Below are positions 44,310 through 56,600 of a stretch of 64,000 nt of DNA, in pieces (the first letter of the stretch is position 1; every line of letters begins with the position of its first letter). The translations under genes and the position numbers were made by a program. The notes beneath the pieces were generated by a model. It was not told the origin of the DNA. It searched no databases and was given only the letters and a program-made list of their open reading frames with translations. Source of the DNA: Lepidodermella squamata. Taxonomy: Eukaryota > Gastrotricha. The stretch is taken from positions 1,240,001 through 1,304,000 of the forward strand of contig JBLDXI010000011.1 of NCBI GenBank assembly GCA_047495785.1, written 5' to 3'.

Positions 44310-47300
44310 TCACAGTTTATCCAGATATTGACCCGATGTCTTGCAGGTATCATTCGTTCGCTGGTGGTACAATTTCAAAAGCAGCGTATTCGCGATTTCA
44401 TTGTGGCCACTCCGCATCGCTAGCTCAACAACCGTCAAGCCGTCCCATTTCCAGCTCAAACAAACACCATAACTTGCGATCAACAGACGAACTATTTCAA
44501 AATGGCCATTCCTAGCCGCAGCGTGGATCGCGGCCATGCCATCTCGAGACGTAGCATTCACGTCAGCGTTAGCCTCGACCAAGGCCTTAGCGACTTGAAA
44601 ATGGCCTGAAGTACAGGCTGAGATCAAAACGGACCTTCCATGGCGAGACTCAACCACATTAACATCCGCCCCAGCCTCGACCAACTGCTTAACAACCGGA
44701 AAATGGCCGTTTGTAGCTGCGGCGTAGAGAGCAGTCTCGCCATGAAAATTCCGGCCATCCAGCTCAAATTTTTGATAACTTCGCAGGAATTCTTCAACCA
44801 CCTTCGACCTGCCATACTTCGCCGCTAGGAAAAAGGCTGTCTGCCCCTCGAAATCTTGGGAACTCACGGAGACCTGCCTTTCAAGCAAAACTCGAGTTAT
44901 CTCAAAGCAACCGTAGATCGACGCGACCATTAACGGAGTCAGCTTTCCGCTTTCAGTCGGTAAATTCATCGCAACTCCGTATTTTTCGAGAATTTTCACA
45001 ATTTCGACATTTCGACTGCGGTAACACGCGTGATGCAGCGCGTTTCGACCGTCTTTGTCCAGTAAATTCACCCTAGCGCCGTATTTAGACAGTAGTTTCT
45101 CAGCGATTTTCAAATGGCCATTCCTCGCTGCGATCATAAGCGGGGTCAGCCCGTTTTTCAGCTTCAAATCCGGTGAAATGAGTAAATTTGCGTTCATTAG
45201 AGCTTTGAAAGCGTTCAAACGGCCGAAATGGATCGATATGACTAGTGCTAGTTCTTTCGAATTGTAATCAATCGCCGATAAATCGATTTTGTCCAACATG
45301 TAGATCGATTTGAATGTTTCGACACTGATTGTGTAGCTACTAGGATCACAATCTAAGTAAAGACTAGCCAGTATTTCCATTGTTTGAGCTGATTCGTCGT
45401 TTGTTGGGATGGCGTAGTCGGTTAGGGAGGATTCGATGTCTAAGAGGCAGGCTTTTTCGCTCCGAGTGGTCTGGCCGCCGCTTGATAGGATGAACCTCGC
45501 GACTTCTTCATGGCCATTCGAGGCAGCGATGAACAGTGGGGATTCGTATTTCTTATTACGAACGTTGACTACGTTTATGAAATTCGAAATCTGACAAGAA
45601 AATGAATAAATAAAAATCAAATATTTAAAGAAAAATCACTGTAGCAATGGATAACTTTGAAGCTGAAAGCTGAACGATGAGGCAGTAGAATAAAGATATC
45701 TTCATTGATTCTTGAGGCCACAATATACGATGGAGGAGGAATTTCAATTTTGGGGGGAAAATCGGGTACAAATTGGCAATAAAAGCTCCTCTTTAAAGAA
45801 CTACTCAAATTTTTCCAGAAATGTATTCATTCAATTTCGAATCTCAATTTCAGCTTTCAGCAATCAGCCAACAAAAATTATGCTCACCTTGCTCTCGGCA
45901 TCAACAAGAGCCGTCAGAATGGCCAAATCGCCCCGTCTCGCCGCTCGAATTGCCGCAGTATCGCCATTCGCATCGCCCTGATTCAGCTCTGCATCTCGCT
46001 GTAGCAAAATCTCACGGCAAACCTCAAGATGGCCGTATTCAGCCGCTATAATCAAAGCAGTCTCGCCGATTACATTCGTCGAATTTACGTTAAACTCGTA
46101 AGCGTCTCCTATCAAATCGGCGACCATAAAAGGCCTACCCTCCTTTGAAGCGATCAGCAAAGCATCATTGCCCTCCTTATCACGAATATTGTAAAACTTG
46201 ATCGACTCGTTCAAAACCCGGCCTTCGTTCCACAAAAATTTAGCAAGGTGGCGTAGTTCTAGACCAGCAGCGAGTAGGAAGGCGTTCGACTGCCAATCCC
46301 CGCCCTGCCTCACCGACCCGAACTGGTAGATTGTCTCGAAAAGCTCGCGGTAAACACTGCGACCCTGATTATCGTTATGCTTGATCAAATCCGAAGTTCG
46401 CTCACTGTCGATTCGCAGCAGAAAATCCGTCAGACGACACGCAAGTTCGAAAAATTCCCCCGATTTACCGAACAAACTATGCAGGCCAGTCTCCTCGCGT
46501 TCGAAATGCGTCTTCATCTCGCAAAGGTCCAGCAAAAGTAACGAGGCATGCGGGTTTTCCTCAAAAACTCGGATGATTCTCGCTACAATCGATGGCTGGT
46601 TGGTTTTAGCCGCGAAATGCAGGATATTTCCGCATAAAATCGGCCGAGTTAGATTGTTGTGTAGCAATTTGATGAAAATTTCCGAAATTCGACTGACCCG
46701 CTCAACTTTTTGGCACTCCTCCAAAATCACTTCGAAAATACTCGTTGGAAGGCTGTAGTAGCACTTCGTATCATTCTCCCCAGTCCATTCTTGGAGTAAC
46801 CCTTTCCGCGCCAATAAGTGGCAAATATTCCTCAATCGGTCGTTCGGCATATCTCGAGCAAACTCTGCAATTTCATCGAACGAAACAACAGCCCCGCGCC
46901 CGAAAAATACGATGCCGTAGTAAATTTCCCGGCAAATATCACTTTCCTGCCAGAAAAATCGTCGGTAGTAGTCTCGAATGGTTTCCTCACTTGTTAGAGG
47001 GTTAGATAAGATTGAAGGTGATAGTAAGGACAGCGCAGCTTCGCTATTGATGTCCACCTTATTCGATAGGGTTTGGTCTTCCAACAAGTTCACCCCAGCT
47101 TGTCTAAATGCCTCTCGGACTATATTTGCCGCTAACGGGGATCCGTTACATTGGGCAACGAGGGTAGTTAGGTCTGTCGTCGAGACGGGTACTTTTCCCT
47201 CTGTTAGGATGATTTTTCTTAATGAGGATTTTGGCATCGCGCCAAGTTTCATGCTACCCTTAGGGCTTGCGAACCTTTCGTTGATTCTCAGGTAGTGACG

Positions 47301-48696
47301 GGAAATCAATAGGCACCTTGCGTCTGGCGATGCGTCGATGATTTGGCAGACTTCTTGAATCGCCAAATCACAGTCTGGCATGTTGTCGAAGACAATGAGG
47401 ACGTTTTTGCTGGCCATTGCGTAGTTTTCGTAGCAGAACTGGCGTAAGTAAGGCAGTACGTCGCATTTTTCGATTTTGTTGCCTAGTTTCAACGAATCTG
47501 CGATGCTTGCGTAGAATTTGCGGCTGTTGAACGCGAATTTCGCGCCCCAGGGTTCGTGCGTGGTGTCGCAACTCTGGTCAAGGTTGATCCACACGATAAG
47601 GCCGAGCTTGCACTGGCGGATGAAGTTGGCGCTTCGAGCTAGGCTGTACGCTGCAAACATGGACTTGCCAGTGCTTTCGTCGCCACGCAATGTTGCGATT
47701 GTTTTCCCACCTGGAAAGAAATAACACAGAATAACAATAAAGATTCAGAGGATTCAGATAGAATCAGATAGATAAGAAAATAAATATTCGATTCCGGATT
47801 TGATTGGGAGTAAAATGATTCTATAAGTTGGGCTACTATTAGGATGATTCAGGAATTTGTCCCTCAAAGGCATTTTCTCCACCCTTTGACGATATTTGTG
47901 TCTACTTTAGCTGCTTTAAAGCTCGAAAAGCCCAAGGGTAATATTCAGTAATTTTTGGTATTTTGCGTGGTTTTACGGTTTTTTCATTCTAGATCCCAAA
48001 TTTCGTAGGAATTTGAAACTTCGCCGGCCATAAAATTGAACTCGCTGCAAATGTCAGTCTTTTTTAGTAATTTTTCATGCATGTTCAAAGCCCCTGATTG
48101 TTTTCTGATTCGGAATGATAGAATTTTAAAGATAGTGGGAAAAACCCGAAAAATTACCGAAATCGGGCTTTTTCGGGATTTCATGAAAAAATGAAAAATC
48201 CCGAAAAATCAAATTTTTTATTTCCCCTGAAATCGGGAATCCTTTTGTTTTATGAGAATTAATCATTAATCACCTTACCTGGCTCGAACATGGCTTTGAC
48301 TTTCGCCTGAAGTTCGCCCTCCGACCGGCCGGCAGCTCGATGGTAGACAAAATTAACACTTGGCACAGGGCCAAGTGTCATAACCTCACACGGCTTGCCA
48401 AACGGGTAATCCTTATGCCGATTCTTGCAAAATACATACAAACAAAGCGTTACTGCAACGACACAACCAGCGACGCCAAACGCAACAGAAAGCAGCGTGA
48501 AATTGTTGCAGAACACCAACCATTGGCACGATTCGTTGTTGAAGCCCAAAAAGTTGACTAGTGTATCATTGAAGAACGACTGCATGCGAGCCGACGATGT
48601 AGTCGATTCGGCTCGGTCAACTGATATCGTGACATTGCCGCTGAAACGCAGCAGCACGTTGGATTTTTCTTCCTCGGAATCTTCGTGTTCAAACAT
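44310..48696 (-). CDS. Membrane-anchored NB-ARC ATPase with ankyrin repeats (NLR-like receptor)
   Basis: Exons 48696-48279, 47710-45888 and 45590-44310 join in frame (GAGCCAG|GTAAGG to TTTCCAG|GTGGG; GCAAG|GTGAGC to CTTGTCAG|ATTTC) to about 1173 residues. Residues 1-65 are acidic with four N-glycosylation sequons (21, 43, 54, 65). Residues 66-90 form one membrane span followed by KNRHK, so the N-terminus should face outside and the rest the cytosol. GDESTGKS (149-156) is Walker A, VLIVFDN (243-249) Walker B, CLLISRH (272-278) the RNBS-B-type sensor arginine, and GSPLAA (329-334) the GxP motif: an NB-ARC module. A winged-helix-like region and about 13 ankyrin repeats follow. A TTG at 48702 and an upstream stop support the start at 48696. 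I infer a sensing role, since NB-ARC switches act in immunity and cell death; ligand and output are unknown. Confidence 0.87.
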
Positions 48697-49398
48697 TATC
48701 AAGCGATGAGTGCAAAATCATTAATTGAGGCGTAGTGCGAATGCGCGTCGTATAAAAAAACTGTTTAATTAGATGAATTACGATAACAGATAACGCTCTC
48801 ACCTGGTTTCATTAATAATTCATCACATATCATAATTTGAGGCTTTTGATCGATAAAAATGTGTCGTTGTTTATTTTTCGAGCTCATTTGTGTAACGTGT
48901 AAAACATTTGTGGTCAGTTTTGCTGCGGCTAACACTTATTCGTGTAATCAATAGCGATTAAACGTGCACTTGTAGGTAAATAAAGTCAAGCGTCGATAGT
49001 TGAGCACTCGTGGGAGCAATCCCCAAAGAAGGTTTCAGTTTTGAATGTTTGCACCGCCGGAGTCCATTCAGGTTCCATTCTAGCGCAACATTTTGCTATT
49101 AGGAACACTTTACCTCCTTGCTTCTATTTGATGAATTGCCTTGCGACTTGGTCCTGCTTCCTTCAGAAGTAAAGAAAACTTTCCGATTTTGCTTCCCAAG
49201 CCCCAAGACTAGTCTTATTTCTTGCATCACTTTTAGTATCAGTTTGAGACTTCAGCTTCGAAATTCGGTTGAACTGACACGTAGAAATATTTTTAGTTTT
49301 CAGAACGCAGAATGCATGCAATGAGTAGGCGAGAAACACAGATTGAATGGTACTGATAAGGGTCGCGAAAAGCAAATAAATCGACTATGAGAAGTCTA
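48697..49398. other. Spacer upstream of the NLR-like gene
   Basis: Should contain its promoter, but no motif stands out. Frames at 49118-49375 on both strands overlap and have no domain. Confidence 0.45.
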
Positions 49399-49577
49399 CG
49401 GCGACAAAACAGCAACTTCGCTGAACAGCGAATGCGACAAAATAGCAAATTTTTTATTTCGCTGCAAAACAGCGAAAACCTGATATGTAAAAAATGTGTC
49501 GTGTTTCTGCTGTTATGTTGCAGGTTGCTGTTTTGTCGCGTTTGCTTTTTTGGGTGTTTGCTGTTACGACGGTCTGC
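49399..49577 (+). repeat. Dispersed repeat R3, copy 1
   Basis: Contains repeated GCGACAAAACAGCAA/AACAGCGAA words and ends GCTGTTACGACGG, the rough inverse of its start CGGCGACAAAACAGC. It matches 51208-51023 (inverse) and 61083-61214. Overlapping frames on both strands come from the repeat. Confidence 0.8.
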
Positions 49578-49770
49578 CGAAAAATCACTGAAAATAATTC
49601 TTTCAAAGAAACAGGACGAGCACGATCTTGGGCACATTTCAAGCTGTTTCGCTGCGAATTCACTATAGGTACACATCGCATCGTGACAATCAGTCAGCTA
49701 GTTTGAATCAATTTTTCAACGGTAACATGTGCTCGCGATGGGTTTTGCGAGCAGCTTTCAGTTTTATTAA

Positions 49771-52159
49771 TCAGCCTTCATTTTTCTTCTGCATAGTAGC
49801 ATAAACGATGCCTATGTTGACGTGTTTGCAATAGATGGAAAATTTCCGCCTTTCCTCTTCAACCAGCCTGCGATCGAAGCGAAATTCACTGAAATTGACA
49901 GGGTGAATCAGCTCTAACGATGTATCGTAAACTTCAGTCAGACGGCGGGTGCGGACTGAGCCGTGTCCCCAATCGTAGGTTAGCCAACTCAGGCCTTGGA
50001 TATCAGCAAAGGGTGCCATTACTCGGAAGGCTGTTATAAGTCCGATTTCCGGCAAAACTCTATGCCTGCAATTGCTTAAACGTTCATTTATTCCGAGGCC
50101 GAAAGATCCAGCTTACCTATCCAGAAGACTCAAAAGTGGCAGTGCATTGTGAAAATACGACTTGGGCATGTAGAATACTTCTGCAGGTGAAAGGCCTAAT
50201 AAGCGGCGCTCTCCACCGGTGGCGGCTGTCAAGTTTTGCTTCACTTCCAGCCAATAATCATTCGACGTGCCGATCAAGTTTGCCTCCTTAGCAGCCAGTT
50301 TGTCGAGATCATCGTAGAAACTCTTTGTCTCATTGCGATTGCGCCTTTGTAGATGCCACAGGTATCGCAATTCGTCATCTTTGCAATCGACAGAATTATT
50401 TCCGCTCATTTTGTGACAGAAGGAACCCTGTTATTAACAAGATTCGATTATAGATGTCGTAATCTAATAAAGCAACTTAGTTGGATTGGGAATCCAACTC
50501 GTTTACTAAGCAAACTAGTTTATAAGGCAATCCAACACAGTTATTGCGCAAAAAATTACCTCCTAAGGAGAGAGGCTCAAGTTTTGTCCGATAAACTCGA
50601 TTGATAGTGTGAAACACTGTTGGTGGAGCCATTGCCATTCGGCGAAATAAAAGAGACAGAATGGTCAAGGAAACAACTCCTTTACGGTTGGAATCTCAAA
50701 AAGTTGCCCTTTTCCTTTACTCATGCAATATTTTGCCATTTAATCCTAATTGAAGTATTGGATTAATTATTGCCGAATATTAAACTAGGTTTATGAGCAA
50801 ACTATTTGGATTCCCAATCCAACTAAATTGCTTATTAGACTACGAGATAGATATTAGGTAAATTTTTCAACTTTCAAGCTAAATTTAGGCTGAACCAAAA
50901 TCCGAAATAGAGCTTGTATCACCAAAGCCTGAATTCGAATATGAAGTTAGAAGTGGCTAACTTGATATGGGTCCATCTTACTTCAATAATAATTGATGGA
51001 ACTGAACAAACTAAAAACTAATGGCAGACCGGCGTAACAGCAAATACCCAAAGCAGCAAACGCGACATAACAGCAGAAAAACGATGCATCTTTTACAATA
51101 GTACAATCTTTTACATAGTAAGTTTTCGCTGTTTTGTCGCGATATATACAAAATTTGCTGTTTTGTCGCATTCGCTGTTCTGCGCAGTTGCTGTTTTGTC
51201 GCCGTGCCAAACTAAAATAACATCCTTCGCTTAGTGGACTTGAAGAATTCCAGAAACTCTCTCGTGAAACTAGTGTTCCGACTCAGTTCAGTTCTCTTGG
51301 GGTAAATCGAGCATTTTGAGCTTAAGTTTTCAAATCATAAAGGGGACCCGTAGAGAAAAAAATTACCAGAGTATGCAAAATTGTTCGAAAATTTCCAATT
51401 AGCTACTGCTCATTTTCTCAGTGACTATAACTTTGTCCTTCGATGGAAAATATGAATCTTAAGACCTAGCAAATAGAAGCTTCTGTCTTGAACTGGCACT
51501 GGACTTTATCATTATTTTTGACCCGGCCAAGAACTCACCGTGTCCACATCAAATTGGTGATCGTGCTCGAGTTTCAGTAGCCAAAGTTTATCAAGCGATT
51601 TGTTGTAAACATCTTTCAAGTTCCAAAAGTTGACTAGCGTGTCATGCGACATTACAAGGGCGCCATCAAATTCGTCGCCAACAGCCTCGATCGCTCGTGG
51701 CAGGCATGCATACGGTGCTCTTTGCTCATCACTATAGTTGACATATAACGCCAACTCGGCTGAAACGGCAATTTCGTCTTGTTGCGCGTGATGCGGCCAA
51801 AACGTTCTAGATGGGCCGCAAAACACTATTTTAGCGAATAAGCCGCGATATATGGATACGAGTTTGCCAGCTGATGCATAGCTAGGGCTGTTGTAGTGTA
51901 AAATCAGCAGAATCTTGCGGAAATTAAGGAATGAATCTATTGGGCTCAATTTCGGCCAAGCGGCTTTTGATGATCTGAAGCCTGTCTGGAATTCGGGATA
52001 ACGATTGCTCATCGTCATCACTCGGCAGTAGTATTTGTAGATGTGTTTCGGTGGACCGCTTTTCGCCATTCTGAATCGTGAGATTACTGAAATCAGTATG
52101 GCTACAGTGATCACGTAAAGCAAAGTCTTCAATGCCGCAGGGAGACATGCTGATTCCAT
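49771..52159 (-). CDS. Family X type II membrane protein, subfamily B (copy 2, intact)
   Basis: Exons 52159-51539, 50427-50117 and 50065-49771 join in frame to about 408 residues. The start is ATG 52159, followed by a signal anchor (TLLYVITVAILISVI). The ATG at 52249 is a likely donor (ATG|GTAAGA) of a 5' UTR intron ending TTTCCAAG just before 52163. Lumenal blocks are FRKILLILHYNSPSYASAGK, KIVFCGPS, DGALVMSHDTLVNFWNL, GGERRLLGLSPAEVFYMPKS and LELIHPVNFS, then a late single cysteine. Compared with subfamily A (2592-6430 and 13943-15260), the DG-L--S-D block and the HP block are shared and mark the likely active centre. Predicted Golgi sugar transferase; family not assigned. Confidence 0.85.
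51023..51208 (-). repeat. Dispersed repeat R3, copy 2
   Basis: Inverse orientation to 49399-49577, sharing GGCAGACCG(G/T)CGTAACAGC, CGACATAACAGCAG, TTTGCTGTTTTGTCGCATTC and GCTGTTTTGTCGCCGTG. It lies within the first intron of the family X gene. Confidence 0.8.
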
Positions 52160-52249
52160 GGCTTCTTGGAAATATAGAAAACAAAAAAGAAACTGAAGTC
52201 CGGCAAGAGCAACACTCAGCGAAGGAATGCGGTTTCCAGCTCTTACCAT

Positions 52250-52657
52250 TAATTGTCCAGGAAGACTTCCAGCGAAGTGGTGAAACTTAGTCTTTGCTCA
52301 TTTTTTCCACATAATAGCAATTTCTAAGGGGGTTCAGAGAGATAAGACCGTAGATGAAAATTCCTTCAGAAAATATAAAACATCAAGAAGTAAGTTAACA
52401 AAATTGAACCAATTTTGAGATTCGGTCTAGTTTGAACGATAACGTAGCAAAGTATGATAGAATTGCGCTATCTTTCAGCAGAAGTCTATATAAGTATAGC
52501 GGAGTTGTTATATTCAAGTTTTAAATATCGCGATCATTTCATTTCGCCATGTCTCACGTCTCAATCCCGACTAAATATAACCAATCCTTCAAGACATTGG
52601 CAGATTTTTCTGAAACCGGCCGCACTGTCGGGAAATTTTGCATTTAATTTATAACGA
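52250..52657. other. Spacer without recognised gene
   Basis: Divergent to the family X gene. A plus frame at 52454-52654 has no domain. Confidence 0.4.
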
Positions 52658-52805
52658 ATCGTTTGCAGCAACTGGTTTTTTGTTAACATTTAGTAAGCAC
52701 GGAATACAGAAACACTTTTCCTGTACGATTGACCGTAACAAGAATGGAGGTTTCGAAGGAACCGAAGATGAATACGCTCATTAGGCTCTACGACGTATTA
52801 GGTAT
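52658..52805 (+). repeat. Direct repeat R4 copy 1, carrying a possible first exon
   Basis: Repeated at 53339-53485 with about 90% identity by eye. It carries ATG 52744 and an 19-codon frame (MEVSKEPKMNTLIRLYDVL), ending G|GTATGA, a plausible splice donor. The end of the frame, LYDVLG, is how many DnaJ domains start, but no second exon with HPD was found. Confidence 0.65.
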
Positions 52806-53338
52806 GATTTGATTCATGATTAAATAAAGCTGAAGATAAATAAAAGAAGGGTGTGCAATAAATTTTTCCTAAATATGGCTTTTCGAATGTCTAGTCTTCA
52901 CTAGAATCTCAATTTTTGTAATATATCATGCCTAATCCATGTTGCGCGCATTTCGCGCTATGAGTGGTCAGTTGACGAATTATACTTCATCTTACAAAGC
53001 CGATATCGATTCCAAGTATCGATTTTACATATCACTGTTTTCCCCGATATCAGCCGTCTTGGAACCCAACATCGATAATTTGTCTACATAGTTGTGGGCA
53101 CCACCTGTAGCATTTTTAGTGGTGCAAGTATTTGGACCCATAAATGAAGGCACGCGCTGTTACGTAAATTAGCTTGGCCGTTTTATTGCCCGCAACGCGC
53201 TCAATAAAGCAAATCATTTTGCGGCGAGATGGGTACTCACAACGCGCGTAAAATGTGAGGCAAAACGACTAAAATATAACCGAAATATAACTGAAATAAT
53301 CGGAAATTCCAAATTTTTGAATTTTGCAGTACACACTT

Positions 53339-53485
53339 ATCGTTTGCAGCAACTGGTTTTTTGAGTTTTTTAGTAAGCACGAAATGTAGAAACACTTTTC
53401 CTGTACGATTGACCGTAACAAGAATGGAGGTTCCGAAGGAACCGAAGATGAATACGCTTATTAGGCTCTACGACGTATTAGGTAA
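53339..53485 (+). repeat. Direct repeat R4 copy 2, carrying a possible first exon
   Basis: Second copy of 52658-52805. The frame from ATG 53424 is preserved with one residue change (Ser to Pro) and one silent change, and the donor-like G|GTAAAA remains. It lies about 130 bases before the GT10 gene start and could feed a 5' exon, although the GT10 gene has its own signal-anchored ATG at 53612. Confidence 0.6.
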
Positions 53486-53611
53486 AATAGACCTAAAATA
53501 GACTTAAAATAGACTCCGCAACGAGAGGGAAATGGACTGGGACAATCCCCTTTCTGCTTCTCATTCTCAAGCACTTTAATCTGCCCATCAAGTTGAGTAA
53601 GTCTGTTTGAA

Positions 53612-56600
53612 ATGTTTTCACTCAAATGCCTTCTAACTATTAGCTCATTTTTCCTACTGGCCGGCTATTTTCAGGCCGCATCGAAACCTCTCGCCGAAAT
53701 AGGTCGCATGTATTGGAAATTCTATTTTAATGACTCATTACCGCCGTTGCGCGTTTACAAGACTTTCTCGCCAACTCGGTGCAATTTCACAATTTCAAGC
53801 CCTGAAAAACAGACGACAGAATCGGACTGTATCATCCTACTCTGGGGATCGTGGTTTGGGGTACCCCTGTGGAGAAATTTTTACGAGCCTTCAAGTAACA
53901 TGTCGGCCTACGTCATCGCTAACAATTGCATTATTTCAAGCGATCGAAATATCCTCGACAGAGCTAACGTTGTTGTCTTTCATCAGCCTGATATAAATAC
54001 GCTGGACTTGCCAACAATTCGATTTTCGTGGCAACGCTGGGCTTTTCAAATGCTCGAATCGCCTATCAATGCTGAGCTTAATTTTGGGTTTTACCCGGAA
54101 AATCTTCCGAGAATAAATTCGTTGGCTTTCAATTGGACGATCACTTATTCTAGAAAAGCTGATTTTCAATGGCCGTATGGTCGGATTATTACGAAGAGGC
54201 CAAACCAGGAAAACGCGACAATTCCGAGAAATATTACCGAATTTTCGGAAAGGTTCCACTTGAGGAGATACGATGGTTGTTGGATTTCAAGTCATTGCTC
54301 GACTCAATCGAGACGAGAAGAGATTGTCAAAACGTTGGCAGATTTAGGCGTATCGATTGGGGTAATATTATCATTCCTAAAAGCTATTATAACAGTCCGG
54401 CGGCTAAGTTTCCTCCAAGCATGCACTCTGATTGTTCGTTGAACGACAACTTTCGAATTTCCCGGCGGTTTTTACGTCAAAATTGATCAAATTTGGCATC
54501 GATTGAATATGAGATTCTAGCTTGAAAATCGTAAGGCGAATTTGTTACGTGCATTCAAGATTATTCACTATTCTTGTGTGCGCGATTTAACAATAATTCA
54601 GGCGAAAAATTGTGAGCAAAAATAGGCGTCACATTTTTCGAGCGAGAATCCAATCGATGACAAATTTGATGGATTTTATTTTGACCTAAAAGCCGCCGGG
54701 AAATTCAAAAGCTAGCCTTTGTAATTGCCGCGCGGTAATTCACTAGAAAAGCATGTGCAGGCACGGCTTTGGCTTAAGCGCGCGAAATTTTGTAATTAAC
54801 TCATAGTACTCTGGGGGAAGCTACATTATCTTAGTGAACTTGGTGAACGCTATGTACTCTGTTGGTGTGTTAAAAGTAAGGTGGATGTGTTAAAAGTTGA
54901 AATCGAAGCAGATTGCAGCTGACGAAAACGATAAGTGCGAGCGCAACACGGGGCAAGGGTTTCCATCGAGCGCGGCGAGAAAGCTATGAATTTTTCCAAC
55001 TCCTGCGACGAGCGTAGCAAGAAAAAACTTTTTGCTGAATTATTCTCAAAAATTCGCGCGCTCATTTTGTTATGCTTCAGACATAGAAACCGGCTTAGAA
55101 AATCCGAAAATTTTTTGCTTTTAGCCATGCGGTCCGGAATAACAAGATTGCGTTTTATTTTTGAGATATATTTTTATTTTCGTAAAATTGTGATTTTACT
55201 ATCACTCTATTCACTCTTCCTATGTGATTTTGTGCATTTTTATGGATAAACAGGGCCAGGGCTGCAAAAAGTGTTTTTCTTCCCACCACCAAGCTTAAAT
55301 CTTCCCAAATCGCCTCCGCCTCATTTCAACCCGTTTTAACGTGTTTCCACCACGCACCTTCATGTTGCGCGTTACTAGATTGAAAAATAAACATAGCGAG
55401 CACGGAAAATCAACGATAGCCAAGGGTTGATCATTTGAGGACTTAAAAGCACCCAATAAAGCAGAAAATAATTATCGAGCGCAGCGAGCCGAAATTTGAT
55501 AATTCTGGCTATATTTCATGCTTTAAACGCCTATAATCACTATTTTTGGGTATTTATTCTTGATAATTTATGGGAAAACCCGTCAATTACCAAAAAAACT
55601 AGTGTTTTTTAAAGACTGATATTGCCCAATTTACGATTTTACATAGTCATTACAACTTGGTAACTATCAGGAATTTGGGAAAACAAATTAGATATTCGGA
55701 ATCAGCGCGAAAAATTAGGGTAGTCTGCAAATTTGCGCACAGTTAGCAAGCAAAATCGGGAAGAAATAGGTCGTCAAACGTTTCGCGGATTGTAGTGCGC
55801 ACACACGCGCGTGCTTTCAAATGTGTGTGTGCGCGCACCAGCCTTCCACGCGCTCCACCGTGCGCATTTGGGAAGCGCGCATGAGCGGGGAAGCCGTGTG
55901 TAGCGTGTGATACGTGCGCGCGCGCTCTCTCACGCGCGCACAAGTTAATTTCTTTACATTCCCATTTCTTCTCCAATTTTCACGATAGCCGTGCGCAAAC
56001 ATGAAGTCTACCCTCAATTTTCGCGCTGATTCCGAATATCTAATTTGTTTTCCCAAATTCCAAGCCAGTAAGAAGTTATGAGGAGAAGTGGGAAATCAAT
56101 ATAGTTCGCACGCATATCAAACATATTAGACTTATGAATAGTGAATAGGATGTGGACTTGATAAATCGCGAGAAGCGCTAAATAGCAAGGTGAGTTGTAG
56201 TCGTTTCATTGTTACAAATTTGACCAAAAATTGACATTTAGACGCATATTTATCAAAAAATCGCCTCCGGCGGAAACTTCCCACAAAAACAGGGTTTCAA
56301 CTTCGAAAATTTCCCACCACCAAGGGTGGCATGGTGGTACACTTTTTGCAGCCCTGTGGATAAAACCACACGTAAAACGAAGAGGGTAACTGCTTCCTCC
56401 TGAGTGCTAAGTACATTAGAGCCCACGATCCGGCTAGTTTCTCGGAAAAATCCTTGCAACTGGCCTCCTCATAATTAACGTGCAATCGCGCGCACAAAGC
56501 GTCAGCCAATTGGAGGCCTGAGAATGTGTTTCCTATAACCAGATATCCAATCCTATATCCAAAGGGGTGCGCACAAACAAGAGCAATGATTTAACGCCGT

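Larger units (their letters stand above)
54800..56474 (-). repeat. Dispersed repeat R2, copy 2, interrupted by a hAT element
   Basis: Inverse match to 8008-8832 outside the inserted segment 55251-56356. The joint can be read against copy 1: ACGTGTGGTTTTATCCA and then, after the insertion, ATAAAAATGCACAAAATCAC align with one continuous stretch at about 8150-8190. Confidence 0.78.

Noticed and set aside
49118-49706. Overlapping frames on both strands
   Set aside because: Most overlap repeat R3; the same word pattern gives mirror frames on both strands.
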